Below, piece by piece: positions 1 to 6,877 of a DNA stretch of 9,855 nt (its first letter is position 1; each line of letters begins with the position of its first letter). The position numbers and the translations under genes were made by a program. Below the pieces are notes generated by a model. It was not told the DNA's origin, ran no database searches, and was given only the letters and a program-made list of their open reading frames with translations. This DNA comes from JBHEPS01 sp046261635 (GTDB lineage Bacteria > Acidobacteriota > Thermoanaerobaculia > Gp7-AA8). Where the stretch lies: NCBI GenBank assembly GCA_046261635.1, contig JBHEOL010000319.1, forward strand, positions 1-9,855. Direction: 5' to 3'.

Positions 1-32
1 CTTGGGCAGAGGTGCCCTAAGGGCGAACATCT

Positions 33-40
33 GATATATC
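33..40 (+). promoter_or_regulatory. Possible -10 element just upstream of thrC
   Basis: An AT-rich GATATATC stands out in GC-rich sequence and ends nine bases before the thrC ATG. No Shine-Dalgarno sequence lies at normal spacing. A -10 element this close would place the transcript start at or next to the ATG, giving a leaderless mRNA. No -35 match is seen and only 49 bases precede the gene, so the call is weak. Confidence 0.2.
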
Positions 41-49
41 GGCAACGCG

Positions 50-1192
50 ATGCCCGTGCCAGCGACCCTCCACTGCTCCGAATGCGACTGGACTTCGCCG
101 ATTGCCGGCCTGGTCAACCTCTGCCCGGATTGCTCTTCGGCGGTGCTGGTCCAGTACGAGCTCTCGCCCGATCTGGAACTGCGCGACCGCATCCGGTCGC
201 GTCCGCCAGGCATGTGGCGATGGGCGGAGTTGCTCCCCGAGGTTCCGTGTGAACGGATCGTTTCTCTCGGGGAGGGGAGCACGCCGCTCCAGCCGGCCGG
301 ACGCCTCGGGGCCGAGCTCGCGGTCCCGGCCCTCTTCATCAAGGATGAGTCGCTCAATCCGACGCGGTCGTTCAAGGCGCGCGGGATGGCGGCGGCGGTC
401 ACGATGGCCCGGGAGCTCGGCGCCACGCTCCTGGCCGCCCCGACGGCTGGAAACGCCGGCTGCGCCCTCGCCGCGTATGGCGCCAGAGCCGGGCTCCCGG
501 TCTTCATCGCCATGCCGGAAGACACCCCTTCCTCGATCCTCCGCGAGTGCCGTGGCTTTGGGGCCGAGGTCGAGCTCGTTCCTGGCGTGATCACGGATGC
601 CGGCCGTCGCGTCCGGGAGGTCCTCGCCGAGCGCGGCGGATTCGATCTTTCGACTCTCAAGGAGCCCTATCGGGTCGAAGGGAAGAAGATCATGGGTTAC
701 GAGCTGCTCGACGATCTCGGCCGCCTGCCGGACGTGATCCTCTATCCCACCGGCGGGGGGACGGGGCTGATCGGGATGTGGAAGGCTTTCGCCGAGATGG
801 AGCGCCTCGGATGGATCGGCCCCGAGCGGCCGCGCATGTACTCGGTGCAATCGGCCGGCTGCGCACCGATCGTGCGGGCCTTCGAGGAAGGAACCGAGCG
901 CGCGAAGGAGTGGGAGGACCCGAAGACCGGGGCGTGGGGCCTGCGGGTTCCGAAGGCCGTGGGCGATCGGCTCATGCTCGCCGCCCTCCACGCCTCCGAG
1001 GGTGGTGCCGTGGCCGTCCCCGAACACGAGATCGAGCCGGCGGCTGCCGAGCTGCGACGCCGCGAGGGAATCGACGCCGGTCCGGAGACGGGGGCGGCAC
1101 TGGCAGCGCTGCGGGCGCTGCTCGCCGATGGCCGCGTCCGCCGCGAAGAGACGATCGTCCTGTTCAACACGGGCGGGGACAAGTATTTTTAG
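50..1192 (+). CDS. thrC: Threonine synthase, PLP-dependent
   Basis: This 380-residue protein should convert O-phospho-L-homoserine to L-threonine and phosphate in the cytoplasm, the last step of threonine synthesis. The N-terminus carries a zinc-ribbon-like pair CxxC (C9, C12) and CxxC (C25, C28), typical of one threonine synthase subgroup. The PLP fold follows: KDESLNPTRSFKARG near residues 98-112 with K109 as the Schiff-base lysine, a substrate loop PTAGNAG (131-137), and the PLP-phosphate-binding glycine loop TGGGTGLIG (234-242). The C-terminus LFNTGGDKY is usual for the family. An in-frame TGA at 32-34 makes the ATG at 50 the first possible ATG start. The motif reads SFKARG rather than SFKDRG, a variant also found in threonine synthases. 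No homoserine genes lie nearby. Related fold-type II enzymes such as cysteate synthase are less likely alternatives. Confidence 0.9.
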   Translation: MPVPATLHCSECDWTSPIAGLVNLCPDCSSAVLVQYELSPDLELRDRIRSRPPGMWRWAELLPEVPCERIVSLGEGSTPLQPAGRLGAELAVPALFIKDESLNPTRSFKARGMAAAVTMARELGATLLAAPTAGNAGCALAAYGARAGLPVFIAMPEDTPSSILRECRGFGAEVELVPGVITDAGRRVREVLAERGGFDLSTLKEPYRVEGKKIMGYELLDDLGRLPDVILYPTGGGTGLIGMWKAFAEMERLGWIGPERPRMYSVQSAGCAPIVRAFEEGTERAKEWEDPKTGAWGLRVPKAVGDRLMLAALHASEGGAVAVPEHEIEPAAAELRRREGIDAGPETGAALAALRALLADGRVRREETIVLFNTGGDKYF

Positions 1193-1196
1193 GAGC

Positions 1197-1213
1197 AGGG
1201 GCCAGGGGCCAGG
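1197..1213. repeat. Heptamer tandem repeat (AGGGGCC)
   Basis: Two perfect copies of AGGGGCC plus a partial third (AGG) begin five bases after the thrC stop codon. They match the heptamer family AGGGRCY that builds the large inverted repeat after the acyl-CoA dehydrogenase gene near 8.3 kb. The placement right after a stop codon is the same. Confidence 0.6.
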
Positions 1214-1250
1214 TGGGAAGCAAGATCCTACGCTTCGTGTGACTTGGGAT

Positions 1251-1289
1251 GAAAGCGAAAACGCCGGCGCCCTCGCGGGCGCCGGCGTT
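1251..1289 (-). terminator. Intrinsic terminator of the minus-strand lipoprotein gene
   Basis: A perfect 13-bp GC-rich stem (1260-1272 with 1277-1289) is closed by a four-base loop reading GCGA on the minus strand. On that strand the stem is followed by TTTTCGCTTTC. It sits 23 bases past the stop codon of the lipoprotein gene. There is no T-run on the plus-strand side, so its main orientation is minus, although the stem may also block read-through from thrC. Confidence 0.88.
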
Positions 1290-1312
1290 GATTCAGGTTT
1301 CAATCGTCGGGC

Positions 1313-2077
1313 TTACTTGTCGGCGGATTTCTGCTGCCACTCGTCGAGAGCCTTCTGCGCATCGCCGGGTTTCTCTTCGAACTTCGTCAGCTCGGCGGTC
1401 AGGGCGTTGAGCGTGTTCTCGTACTTCGAGAGCAGTTCGCGGTTGTAGGAGATCCAGGGATCGACCTCTTCCTCGGCCTGCATCTCCGCGCGGGTCTTGT
1501 CGTATTGGGCGATCATGTCGGCGAACATCTTCTTCGCCTCCGGATCGGTCGCTGCATCGGCCTGTTTCTTCAGGTCCGCGTAACCCTGATCCATCATCGC
1601 GCTCATGCTGGTCTGCATCTGCTCCTGAAAGGCCGAGCCGCTCGCTTCGAGGACTTTCTCCTTCACCCACTGGTACTCGGCCGTGTTGTAGCCGAGCTCG
1701 TGGGCGGCGCGGATGTCGGCAGTCATGAAGTCGGCCACCGAGCCGAGGGCCTGGAACCCGGCCATCATGCCGGCCAGCGACTTGTCGCCCTTCTCCTCGA
1801 CTTTCTTCGCCTTCTCCTCGAGCTCCTTGCGCGCGACCATCGCGATCTTCTTCTCCTGCTCGCGCACCTTCATGTACATCTCGATCTGGGCATCGGTCAG
1901 GCGCCCATCCTCGGGCGCGTCATAAGTGTCGTCGGCGGTTTTTTCCATCAGATCCGTCGTGCCGAGGTCCGAGAGGTTCTCCGAGATCTGGGCTTCGTCC
2001 ATCGCCTTCTTCAGTTTGCAGCCGGACAGACCGGCGACGAGAAGAAGACCGAGGGCAAGGATGAGCAGGCGGCGCAT
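1313..2077 (-). CDS. Lipoprotein of unknown function, alpha-helical
   Basis: The 254-residue product starts with a lipoprotein signal: MRR, a hydrophobic stretch to about residue 16, then the lipobox LSGC with C20 as the acylated cysteine. The mature part is hydrophilic and rich in Glu, Lys, Ala and Met. It has long stretches predicted helical or coiled-coil, especially residues about 67-95 (QEKKIAMVARKELEEKAKK) and the C-terminal 60 residues. No catalytic motif is recognised and I do not know the family. The start is well supported: TGGAGGA lies just upstream of the ATG, and a terminator follows the stop. It lies 72 bp downstream of the MglA-like GTPase gene on the same strand, so it may be co-expressed with it, although a candidate promoter lies in the gap. 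It is probably anchored in the outer or inner membrane facing the periplasm. Confidence 0.85.
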   Translation of the reverse strand: MRRLLILALGLLLVAGLSGCKLKKAMDEAQISENLSDLGTTDLMEKTADDTYDAPEDGRLTDAQIEMYMKVREQEKKIAMVARKELEEKAKKVEEKGDKSLAGMMAGFQALGSVADFMTADIRAAHELGYNTAEYQWVKEKVLEASGSAFQEQMQTSMSAMMDQGYADLKKQADAATDPEAKKMFADMIAQYDKTRAEMQAEEEVDPWISYNRELLSKYENTLNALTAELTKFEEKPGDAQKALDEWQQKSADK

Positions 2078-2080
2078 AAT

Positions 2081-2109
2081 TCCTCCAAATAAGAACGAAC
2101 AGAATTGTA
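2081..2109 (-). promoter_or_regulatory. Candidate -10 element and strong RBS for the lipoprotein gene
   Basis: On the minus strand TACAAT (2109 to 2104) matches the sigma70 -10 consensus at five of six bases. It is followed about 20 bases on by GGAGGA (2086-2081), directly before the ATG. No good -35 hexamer is visible, so promoter activity is uncertain. The ribosome binding site is clear. Confidence 0.4.
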
Positions 2110-2149
2110 AAGTAAGATAGGGCTTCGGCAGGCAGAGATCAAGAGGGTA

Positions 2150-3241
2150 TCAGCGGATGAGTCTGCTCAGCTCCGCGACGCCCTTTTGGAGTGCCGCCTT
2201 GAGCTCCGCCATATCCTCCCGGAGTTGCCGGATCTCGGAACGGAGCTGGGCGATGTCATCCGAGGAACCTCGGCCCGACGTCGAGCTCGCCTGCGCTTCC
2301 TCGGGGAGGAGGAGCCCCTCGTCCAGGTGCTCGACGTCCTCCTCGGATTCGCCCCCCGCCTCGGAAGCTTCCTCCACGATGGAGACGGGGATCTCGACGT
2401 TGCCTCCGATCGTGCCGAGGCGCTCGCGCCCCTCGAGCAGCTGTTCGAGCGAGACTTCCTCAACCCCCTCATAGCCGATGGAAGGGTCCTCGAAGGGGGT
2501 GTCGGCGAACGGGAGCACCGATTCGTCAGGGAGAGAGTTCGCGAAGGGATTGTCGTCGGTGGCGAACGCCGGCTCGGGCTCGGGTTCCGGCGCAGGAGCG
2601 CCGCTCTTTTTCTTCTTTTTCTCGACGCGTCCGGGGCGGGCCGCAGGTTTGCCCTGGAGCTTGCCGATCAGGTGCTTGGCCGTGATCTTCGAGGCGAGTT
2701 TGAACGTCTCCATGACGCCTTCGCCCTTGATGGCCGCGGCCTCGTGCGCGGGGTAACCCTCGAAGCCGAGCTCGGACTCGAGGCTCTCGACGTCCATCAC
2801 GCCCGGAATGTCGCGCTTGTTGTACTGAATGATGATCGGGATCTCGTTCGCGTCGATGCTGTTCTCCTGGAGGTTTTCGAGGAGGTTATTGAAGCTCTCG
2901 CGGTTCGACTCGACCATCGACGGCTGGGAATCGACCACGAAGACTACGGCGTCCGCTCCCTTGAGGACGAGCTTGCGGGTCTCGTTGTAGAACACCTGCC
3001 CGGGGACCGTGTAGAGCTGGATCTTGAGGTTGAAGGTGCCGATTTTTCCGATGTCCACCGGAAGGAGATCGAAGAAGAGGGTCCGATCGGTCTTCGTGGC
3101 CAGCGAGAGCATTTTGCCGCGGTTTTTCTCGTCCAGCTTGTCGAAGATGATCATCAGATTCGTCGTCTTCCCGCAGAGTCCCGGGCCGTAATAGACGATC
3201 TTTGCGGTCATCTCCCGCGTGGCGTGATTGAAAAGGACCAT
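2150..3241 (-). CDS. mglA: MglA-family small Ras-like GTPase with long C-terminal tail
   Basis: Residues 1-196 form a complete MglA-type GTPase. They include the P-loop GPGLCGKTT (19-27), the segment FFDLLPVDIG (56-65), the family's TVPGQVFY (78-85) in place of the usual DxxG switch II, and NKRD (141-144) for guanine recognition. In Myxococcus and Thermus MglA sets cell polarity and directs motility, with MglB as its GAP. No mglB lies in this window. Typical MglA ends near 195 residues, whereas this protein has 363. The extra part holds a Lys-rich patch (208-212, KKKKK) and a Pro/Glu-rich acidic low-complexity linker (about 214-325). It ends in a heptad-like coiled coil (about 328-361, QLRSEIRQLREDMAELKAAL). 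AGGGGAA lies upstream of the ATG at suitable spacing. The gene sits between smr (94 bp upstream) and the lipoprotein gene. The GTPase call is firm. The role in polarity is inferred. Confidence 0.92.
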   Translation of the reverse strand: MVLFNHATREMTAKIVYYGPGLCGKTTNLMIIFDKLDEKNRGKMLSLATKTDRTLFFDLLPVDIGKIGTFNLKIQLYTVPGQVFYNETRKLVLKGADAVVFVVDSQPSMVESNRESFNNLLENLQENSIDANEIPIIIQYNKRDIPGVMDVESLESELGFEGYPAHEAAAIKGEGVMETFKLASKITAKHLIGKLQGKPAARPGRVEKKKKKSGAPAPEPEPEPAFATDDNPFANSLPDESVLPFADTPFEDPSIGYEGVEEVSLEQLLEGRERLGTIGGNVEIPVSIVEEASEAGGESEEDVEHLDEGLLLPEEAQASSTSGRGSSDDIAQLRSEIRQLREDMAELKAALQKGVAELSRLIR

Positions 3242-3297
3242 TCTCGTTCCCCTGAATTGACGGACTAATCAAAAAGTATGGCAGATGATGGGGGGAC

Positions 3298-3327
3298 ATT
3301 GTAAGGCAGGGTTCCCGGCCGTGCGAA
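3298..3327 (-). promoter_or_regulatory. Candidate sigma70-type promoter of the MglA-like gene
   Basis: On the minus strand TTCGCA (3327-3322, four of six to consensus) and TACAAT (3303-3298, five of six) are 18 bp apart. They lie about 57 bp upstream of the MglA start and just past the smr stop codon. This would let mglA be expressed independently of smr. Confidence 0.35.
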
Positions 3328-3335
3328 TCGTGGCG

Positions 3336-3644
3336 TCACGAATCCTTCGCGCGGAGCAGGACGACGGTGGCGCCCCAACCTCCGCCGGTGGCGTCGGCAT
3401 CGTGAAACTCCTCGACGAAGTCGAGCCGGTCGAGCAGCGAGCGGAGGATCTCGCGCTGGACGCCGATCCCGCGGCCGTGGATGAGACGCACCTGGCGGAA
3501 TCCCTTCTCGCGCGCGGCGAGCAGATACTCCTCGGCGACCTCCTTCACGTCCCGCGGGCGGAATGGATGGAGGTCGATGACGTCCTCGATCGGCACCTCG
3601 AACGGATCATCTTCTTCGGTCATCGGTCGAATGTCCTGCGCCAT
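3336..3644 (-). CDS. Small Smr-domain protein
   Basis: The protein is 102 residues and consists almost only of an Smr (small MutS-related) domain. The opening motif IDLHPFRPRDV (23-33) matches the DLH signature, HGRGIGVQREIL (56-67) is the conserved HGxGxG motif, and GGWGATVVLL (88-97) is the usual C-terminal strand. Smr domains bind nucleic acid and several nick branched or other DNA or cleave RNA. The substrate cannot be told from sequence. The reading frame stays open far upstream into antisense of nadA, so the start is a choice. ATG at 3644 has GGAAA at fair spacing. ATG at 3623 (MTEEDD) is a possible alternative with a weaker site. It is divergent from nadA with only 45 bp between start codons, so the two promoters must share or overlap that region. 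It may be the first gene of smr-mglA-lipoprotein. Confidence 0.85.
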   Translation of the reverse strand: MAQDIRPMTEEDDPFEVPIEDVIDLHPFRPRDVKEVAEEYLLAAREKGFRQVRLIHGRGIGVQREILRSLLDRLDFVEEFHDADATGGGWGATVVLLRAKDS

Positions 3645-3689
3645 GATAGTGTTTCCAGACGTGGTTTCTGAGTCATTTCTGGAGAGCCG

Positions 3690-4679
3690 ATGTCCACATT
3701 GTTCGAGGAACTGCAGCGCGTCCGGAGCTTCGAGTACACGGAGGAAGACGTCACCGGATTCGAGCAGCTGCACGACGAGATCCGGGAACTCAAGAAAGAG
3801 CGCAATGCGGTCATCGTCGCGCACAACTACTATCGCCCGGAGATCCTGAAGATCGCGGATTTCGTCGGAGATTCTCTCGAGCTCTCGCTCATGGCCTCGA
3901 AGGTCACGGATGCCGACATCGTCGAGTTCTGCGGAGTCCACTTCATGGCCGAGACCGCGAAGATCGTGAATCCCGGCAAGACCGTGCTCCTTCCGAGCCT
4001 GCTGGCGGGGTGCCAGCTCGCCGACTCCGCCCCGGCCGAGGATCTCGAGGCGCGGATCGAGGAGCTGAAGGGCGAATACCCCGATCTCGCCGTCGTCAGC
4101 TACGTCAACACGACCGCGGCCGTGAAGGCTCTGTCGGACATCATCTGCACCTCGGCCAACGCCGCGCGCGTGGTCCGCTCGCTTCCGAACCAGAACATCC
4201 TTTTCGTTCCCGACCGGAATCTCGCCAATCACGTGGCGCAGCAGGTTCCGGAGAAGAACATCATCCCGTGGGATGGGTTCTGCTACGTCCATCAGCAGAT
4301 CACGCCGGGGGAGATCAAGCGGATCCGCGAAGCCGACCCGGAGCTTCGGGTCCTGGTCCATCCCGAGTGCCGCCCCGACGTCGCCGCACTCGCCGACGCG
4401 GTGCTCTCGACCTCCGGCATGGTGCGTTTCGCGAAGGAGAACGAGGGGAACCGGTTTCTCGTCGTCACCGAGTGCGGCCTCTCCGACCGTCTCGCGATGG
4501 AGGTCCCCGAGAAGCAGTTCCTGAAGGGATGCCGCCTCTGCACTTTCATGAAGGTCTCGACGCTCGAGGACGTCCGCGATTCGCTTCGCGACAGGAAGTA
4601 TGAGATCGAGGTTCCGGAGCCGATCCGCGTAAAGGCGGAGATCGCCCTAAGGCGGATGTTCGACGTGGAGGGACTTTGA
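3690..4679 (+). CDS. nadA: Quinolinate synthase
   Basis: NadA condenses iminoaspartate (from NadB) with dihydroxyacetone phosphate to quinolinate, in de novo NAD synthesis in the cytoplasm. It needs a [4Fe-4S] cluster bound by three cysteines. The 329-residue protein shows the family pattern: VIVAHNYYRPEI (41-52), LAGCQLADSAP (105-115) with ligand C108, SYVNTTAAVKALSD (137-150), HPECRPDV (224-231) with ligand C227, and KGCRLCTFMK (279-288), in which C284 (or C281) should be the third ligand. The length fits the short NadA class. A GGAGAG ribosome binding site lies a few bases before the ATG. nadB and nadC are not in the window, so the pathway is not clustered here. The stop codon overlaps the start of the next gene, which implies co-transcription. 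Confidence 0.96.
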   Translation: MSTLFEELQRVRSFEYTEEDVTGFEQLHDEIRELKKERNAVIVAHNYYRPEILKIADFVGDSLELSLMASKVTDADIVEFCGVHFMAETAKIVNPGKTVLLPSLLAGCQLADSAPAEDLEARIEELKGEYPDLAVVSYVNTTAAVKALSDIICTSANAARVVRSLPNQNILFVPDRNLANHVAQQVPEKNIIPWDGFCYVHQQITPGEIKRIREADPELRVLVHPECRPDVAALADAVLSTSGMVRFAKENEGNRFLVVTECGLSDRLAMEVPEKQFLKGCRLCTFMKVSTLEDVRDSLRDRKYEIEVPEPIRVKAEIALRRMFDVEGL

Positions 4680-5206
4680 GCGCGGGCGAAGGAGCCGGAA
4701 CCCCGGCGCGGATCGAGTACAGCGAGGATCGCGTCCCCCTCGAGGGAATCGCGGAGACCGTCCAGATCGTGGTCGACATGCACGGAGGGGAGACGCTGGC
4801 CCCGCGAGGCGACTCGATGAGGTTCACGCTCCCGGTGCGGCAGGGCATCGCCGCGAGCGGCACCATCGAGGGCGAAATCCGGTGGCACGACAGCGGACCG
4901 GAGGGGGGCGTTCTCACGATCAGCGCCTCCGACGAGGTCGTCCAGCATCCCGTCTCTCACATCTTCATCCTCATCGCCGGCGTCGTCGGCTCGTTTCTCT
5001 TCATCCTCTGGCCCTTCTATCCGGCTCTCGGACCCGCGTCGTGGGTGGGCGGCGCCCTCGCCTTCGCCGCTTACTTCCTGACGCTTCGCCGCACCAAAGG
5101 GGGGATCGTCGCCCGCCTCCTCGCCACGATCGCAGACCAGCAGAGAAGAGGATGGATGGGCGAGGCCACCGAAGAGAAGGACGCCCAGGGCGGATCAGAC
5201 GAATAG
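4676..5206 (+). CDS. Two-TM membrane protein of unknown function, coupled to nadA
   Basis: The 176-residue protein is not recognised. Residues 1-90 form a soluble, beta-rich, acidic region (for example VQIVVDMHGGETLAPRG). Two hydrophobic segments follow, about 93-114 (HIFILIAGVVGSFLFILWPF) and 118-137 (ASWVGGALAFAAYFLTL), then a basic stretch RRTKGG and a charged tail. A short hairpin of two helices with both ends in the cytoplasm is likely from the basic residues after TM2. The start is taken as TTG at 4676, whose TTGA overlaps the nadA TGA stop. GGAGGG sits three bases before it, and the next ATG at 4778 would cut into the folded part. The overlap implies translational coupling with nadA. 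Any link to NAD synthesis is unproven. Confidence 0.72.
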   Translation: MSAGEGAGTPARIEYSEDRVPLEGIAETVQIVVDMHGGETLAPRGDSMRFTLPVRQGIAASGTIEGEIRWHDSGPEGGVLTISASDEVVQHPVSHIFILIAGVVGSFLFILWPFYPALGPASWVGGALAFAAYFLTLRRTKGGIVARLLATIADQQRRGWMGEATEEKDAQGGSDE

Positions 5207-5221
5207 GGCAGGCTGCTGCCC
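5206..5221 (+). terminator. Weak hairpin after the nadA operon
   Basis: GGGCAG and CTGCCC pair around a four-base loop, starting in the stop codon of the membrane-protein gene. The bases after it (TTGCCCTCCTT) are pyrimidine-rich but hold no real T-run. It is a possible weak terminator only. Confidence 0.25.
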
Positions 5222-5232
5222 TTGCCCTCCTT

Positions 5233-5286
5233 CGTCCTATGCGTCCTATGCGTCCTATGCGTCCTATAGGTCCTATAGGTCCTATC
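5233..5286. repeat. 9-bp tandem repeat array (SGTCCTATN), six units
   Basis: Six consecutive 9-bp units are present: CGTCCTATG three times, then CGTCCTATA, GGTCCTATA and GGTCCTATC. The array fills most of the 96-bp gap between two convergent genes and ends 16 bases before the GHL10 stop codon. The later units contain the palindrome CCTATAGG. The same unit recurs in two arrays at 8.8-8.95 kb. No other terminator is seen for the GHL10 gene. Confidence 0.9.
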
Positions 5287-5302
5287 GTCCTTCCAGTCCT
5301 CC

Positions 5303-6790
5303 CTAGCGCTGTTCGGGCAGCAGCACCGGTTGCGGGGCGCTCTCATTTCCGGCGCGGTCGACCGAGCTGACGACGAGCGCGCCGGGCCTTACGCCCACCG
5401 CGATCTCGCGGCGCGATCCCGAGACGATCTCGCGGACCCAGCGATCGCCGATCCACAGGCGGATCGCGTAGAGAAACGGCTCGTCGGGCTCACCGGGAGC
5501 GATCGAGATCGAGCGATTCAACTCGTTCCACGATGCAAAGGGAGCGGCTGGCGGTTCGGAGTCGAGCCACGGACTCGCCGGGACGAGCGCGGGCGACGCG
5601 TAGAGCGTGGCCGAAAGCCGGGTCGCGATTCCGGCGCGGTCCTCGAGGATCGGTTTCATGCTGAAGTGGATCGTTCCACCCGCGCCCATCGTCCGCGCCA
5701 TGTCGATCTGATGGAGGATTTCCTCCGGGTAGAGGGCATTCGGCTGCCCGTTCGCGATGCGGCTCGGGATGATGCCCGGCCACAGATGACGGCCGCGCGC
5801 GTTCTGGTCGAGCCACCAGCCGAGGAGCGCGGAGAAGCTCTGCTCGGGGCTGGCGATCGGCCAGTAAAGCTGGGGCGAGAGGTAGTCGACCCATCCCTGC
5901 TGGAGCCAGTGCCGCGAGTCGGCCCAGAGTCCCTCCCTCGCATCGAAGCCGGTGACGCCCGCCGGGTTGCCGGGCTTCCAGATTCCGAAAGGGGAGATGC
6001 CGAGCTTGACCGAGGAGTTGGCGCGATGAACGTCGACCGACAGCTCCTGCACGAGACGGTTGACATTCTCTCTCCGCCAGTCGTCGCGGGAGAGCGTCCC
6101 GCCCGAGTCGCGGTAGCGGTGCCACGGGGCGTCGTCCGGAAACGGGATGATCTCGCCCGCGGCGTCCTTCTCTGGATACGGATAGAAGTAGTCGTCCAGG
6201 TGGATTCCGTCGACCTGATACCGCCGGACGATGTCGAGGACCACGCTTCTCGTGTGCGCCCGCACCTCGTCCTCTCCGGGATCGAGCCAGAGATAATCGC
6301 CGTAAGCGCGGACCAGGTGGGGGTGGGTGACGCTGATGTGGCCGGCCGCCGCGGGAGAAGTCTCGCGGTGGCGTGCGCGGTAAGGATTGATCCAGGCGTG
6401 GAGCTCGAGCCCTCGCGCGTGCGCCTCTTCGACGGCGAAGGCGAGGGGGTCCCAGCCGGGATCGCGCCCCATCGTTCCGGTCAGGTACTCGGACCACGGC
6501 TCGAGCCGCGACCGATAGAGCGCATCGGCGGCGGGGCGGACCTGAAAGATGACGGCGTTGTAATTCAGCTCTTTGGCGCGGTCGAGAATCGAGACGAGCT
6601 CGTTCTTCTGGAGGTCGGCGGTCAGCCCGGGGCGGGAGGGCCAATCGATGTTCTTCACGCTCGCGACCCACACCCCGCGGAACTCGCGATCCATCGGCGG
6701 CGGTGAGGGGATGGGGGGGCGCGAGGAAGAACAGGCGGTGGAGAACAGGGCGAAGAGGGCGGCAGCCAGCGGCGCGAGAATTCGGATCAT
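5303..6790 (-). CDS. GHL10 (DUF187) family glycosyl hydrolase lipoprotein, DigH/YddW-like
   Basis: The 495-residue protein begins with a lipoprotein signal (hydrophobic residues 4-17, lipobox STAC with C20) and a Ser/Pro-rich linker (21-33). The GHL10 TIM-barrel follows, about 36-400: EFRGVWVASVKNIDWPS (36-52), IFQVRPAADALY (81-92), HAWINPYRAR (131-140), DGIHLDDYFYPYP (194-206) with acidic residues D199/D200 at the expected active-site strand, LGISPFGIWKPG (263-274) and DYLSPQLYWP (302-311). Residues about 410-490 resemble a fibronectin-III-like beta domain (SSVDRAGNES near 475-484). The E. coli homologue DigH (YddW) cleaves denuded peptidoglycan glycan strands at the divisome. The same job in the periplasm is likely here but inferred. 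No Shine-Dalgarno precedes the ATG, so the start rests on the signal peptide. It is convergent with the membrane-protein gene and divergent from tRNA-Leu. Confidence 0.92.
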   Translation of the reverse strand: MIRILAPLAAALFALFSTACSSSRPPIPSPPPMDREFRGVWVASVKNIDWPSRPGLTADLQKNELVSILDRAKELNYNAVIFQVRPAADALYRSRLEPWSEYLTGTMGRDPGWDPLAFAVEEAHARGLELHAWINPYRARHRETSPAAAGHISVTHPHLVRAYGDYLWLDPGEDEVRAHTRSVVLDIVRRYQVDGIHLDDYFYPYPEKDAAGEIIPFPDDAPWHRYRDSGGTLSRDDWRRENVNRLVQELSVDVHRANSSVKLGISPFGIWKPGNPAGVTGFDAREGLWADSRHWLQQGWVDYLSPQLYWPIASPEQSFSALLGWWLDQNARGRHLWPGIIPSRIANGQPNALYPEEILHQIDMARTMGAGGTIHFSMKPILEDRAGIATRLSATLYASPALVPASPWLDSEPPAAPFASWNELNRSISIAPGEPDEPFLYAIRLWIGDRWVREIVSGSRREIAVGVRPGALVVSSVDRAGNESAPQPVLLPEQR

Positions 6791-6860
6791 CGATGGAAGT
6801 GTTCAACAGTCGATCGCAACTTGCAACGTGAAAACCTCTGGTGAGCGCGGGCCCGCCTCT

Positions 6861-6866
6861 GATACT
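6861..6866 (+). promoter_or_regulatory. Candidate -10 element for tRNA-Leu
   Basis: GATACT matches the -10 consensus at four of six bases and ends 11 bases before the mature tRNA 5' end, a normal distance for a short tRNA leader. No matching -35 box is obvious at 16-18 bp. Confidence 0.3.
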
Positions 6867-6877
6867 GTCGCGATCGA

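Noticed and set aside
17..1303. 428-codon open frame on the minus strand opposite thrC
   Set aside because: It is a GC-rich antisense shadow. The plus strand encodes a full threonine synthase with all motifs.
2186..3268. 360-codon plus-strand frame opposite the MglA-like gene
   Set aside because: Its composition follows the complement of the MglA codons, with no recognisable domain and no RBS.
3323..3350. Hairpin GCGAA-CGTG/CACG-TTCGC around the smr stop codon as a terminator
   Set aside because: The pairing is interrupted, its bases overlap the coding sequence, and no T-run follows on the minus strand.
3645..4361. Long upstream extension of the Smr frame, antisense to nadA
   Set aside because: The frame happens to be open through the complement of nadA. 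The Smr domain is complete from the ATG at 3644, and the extension has no domain.
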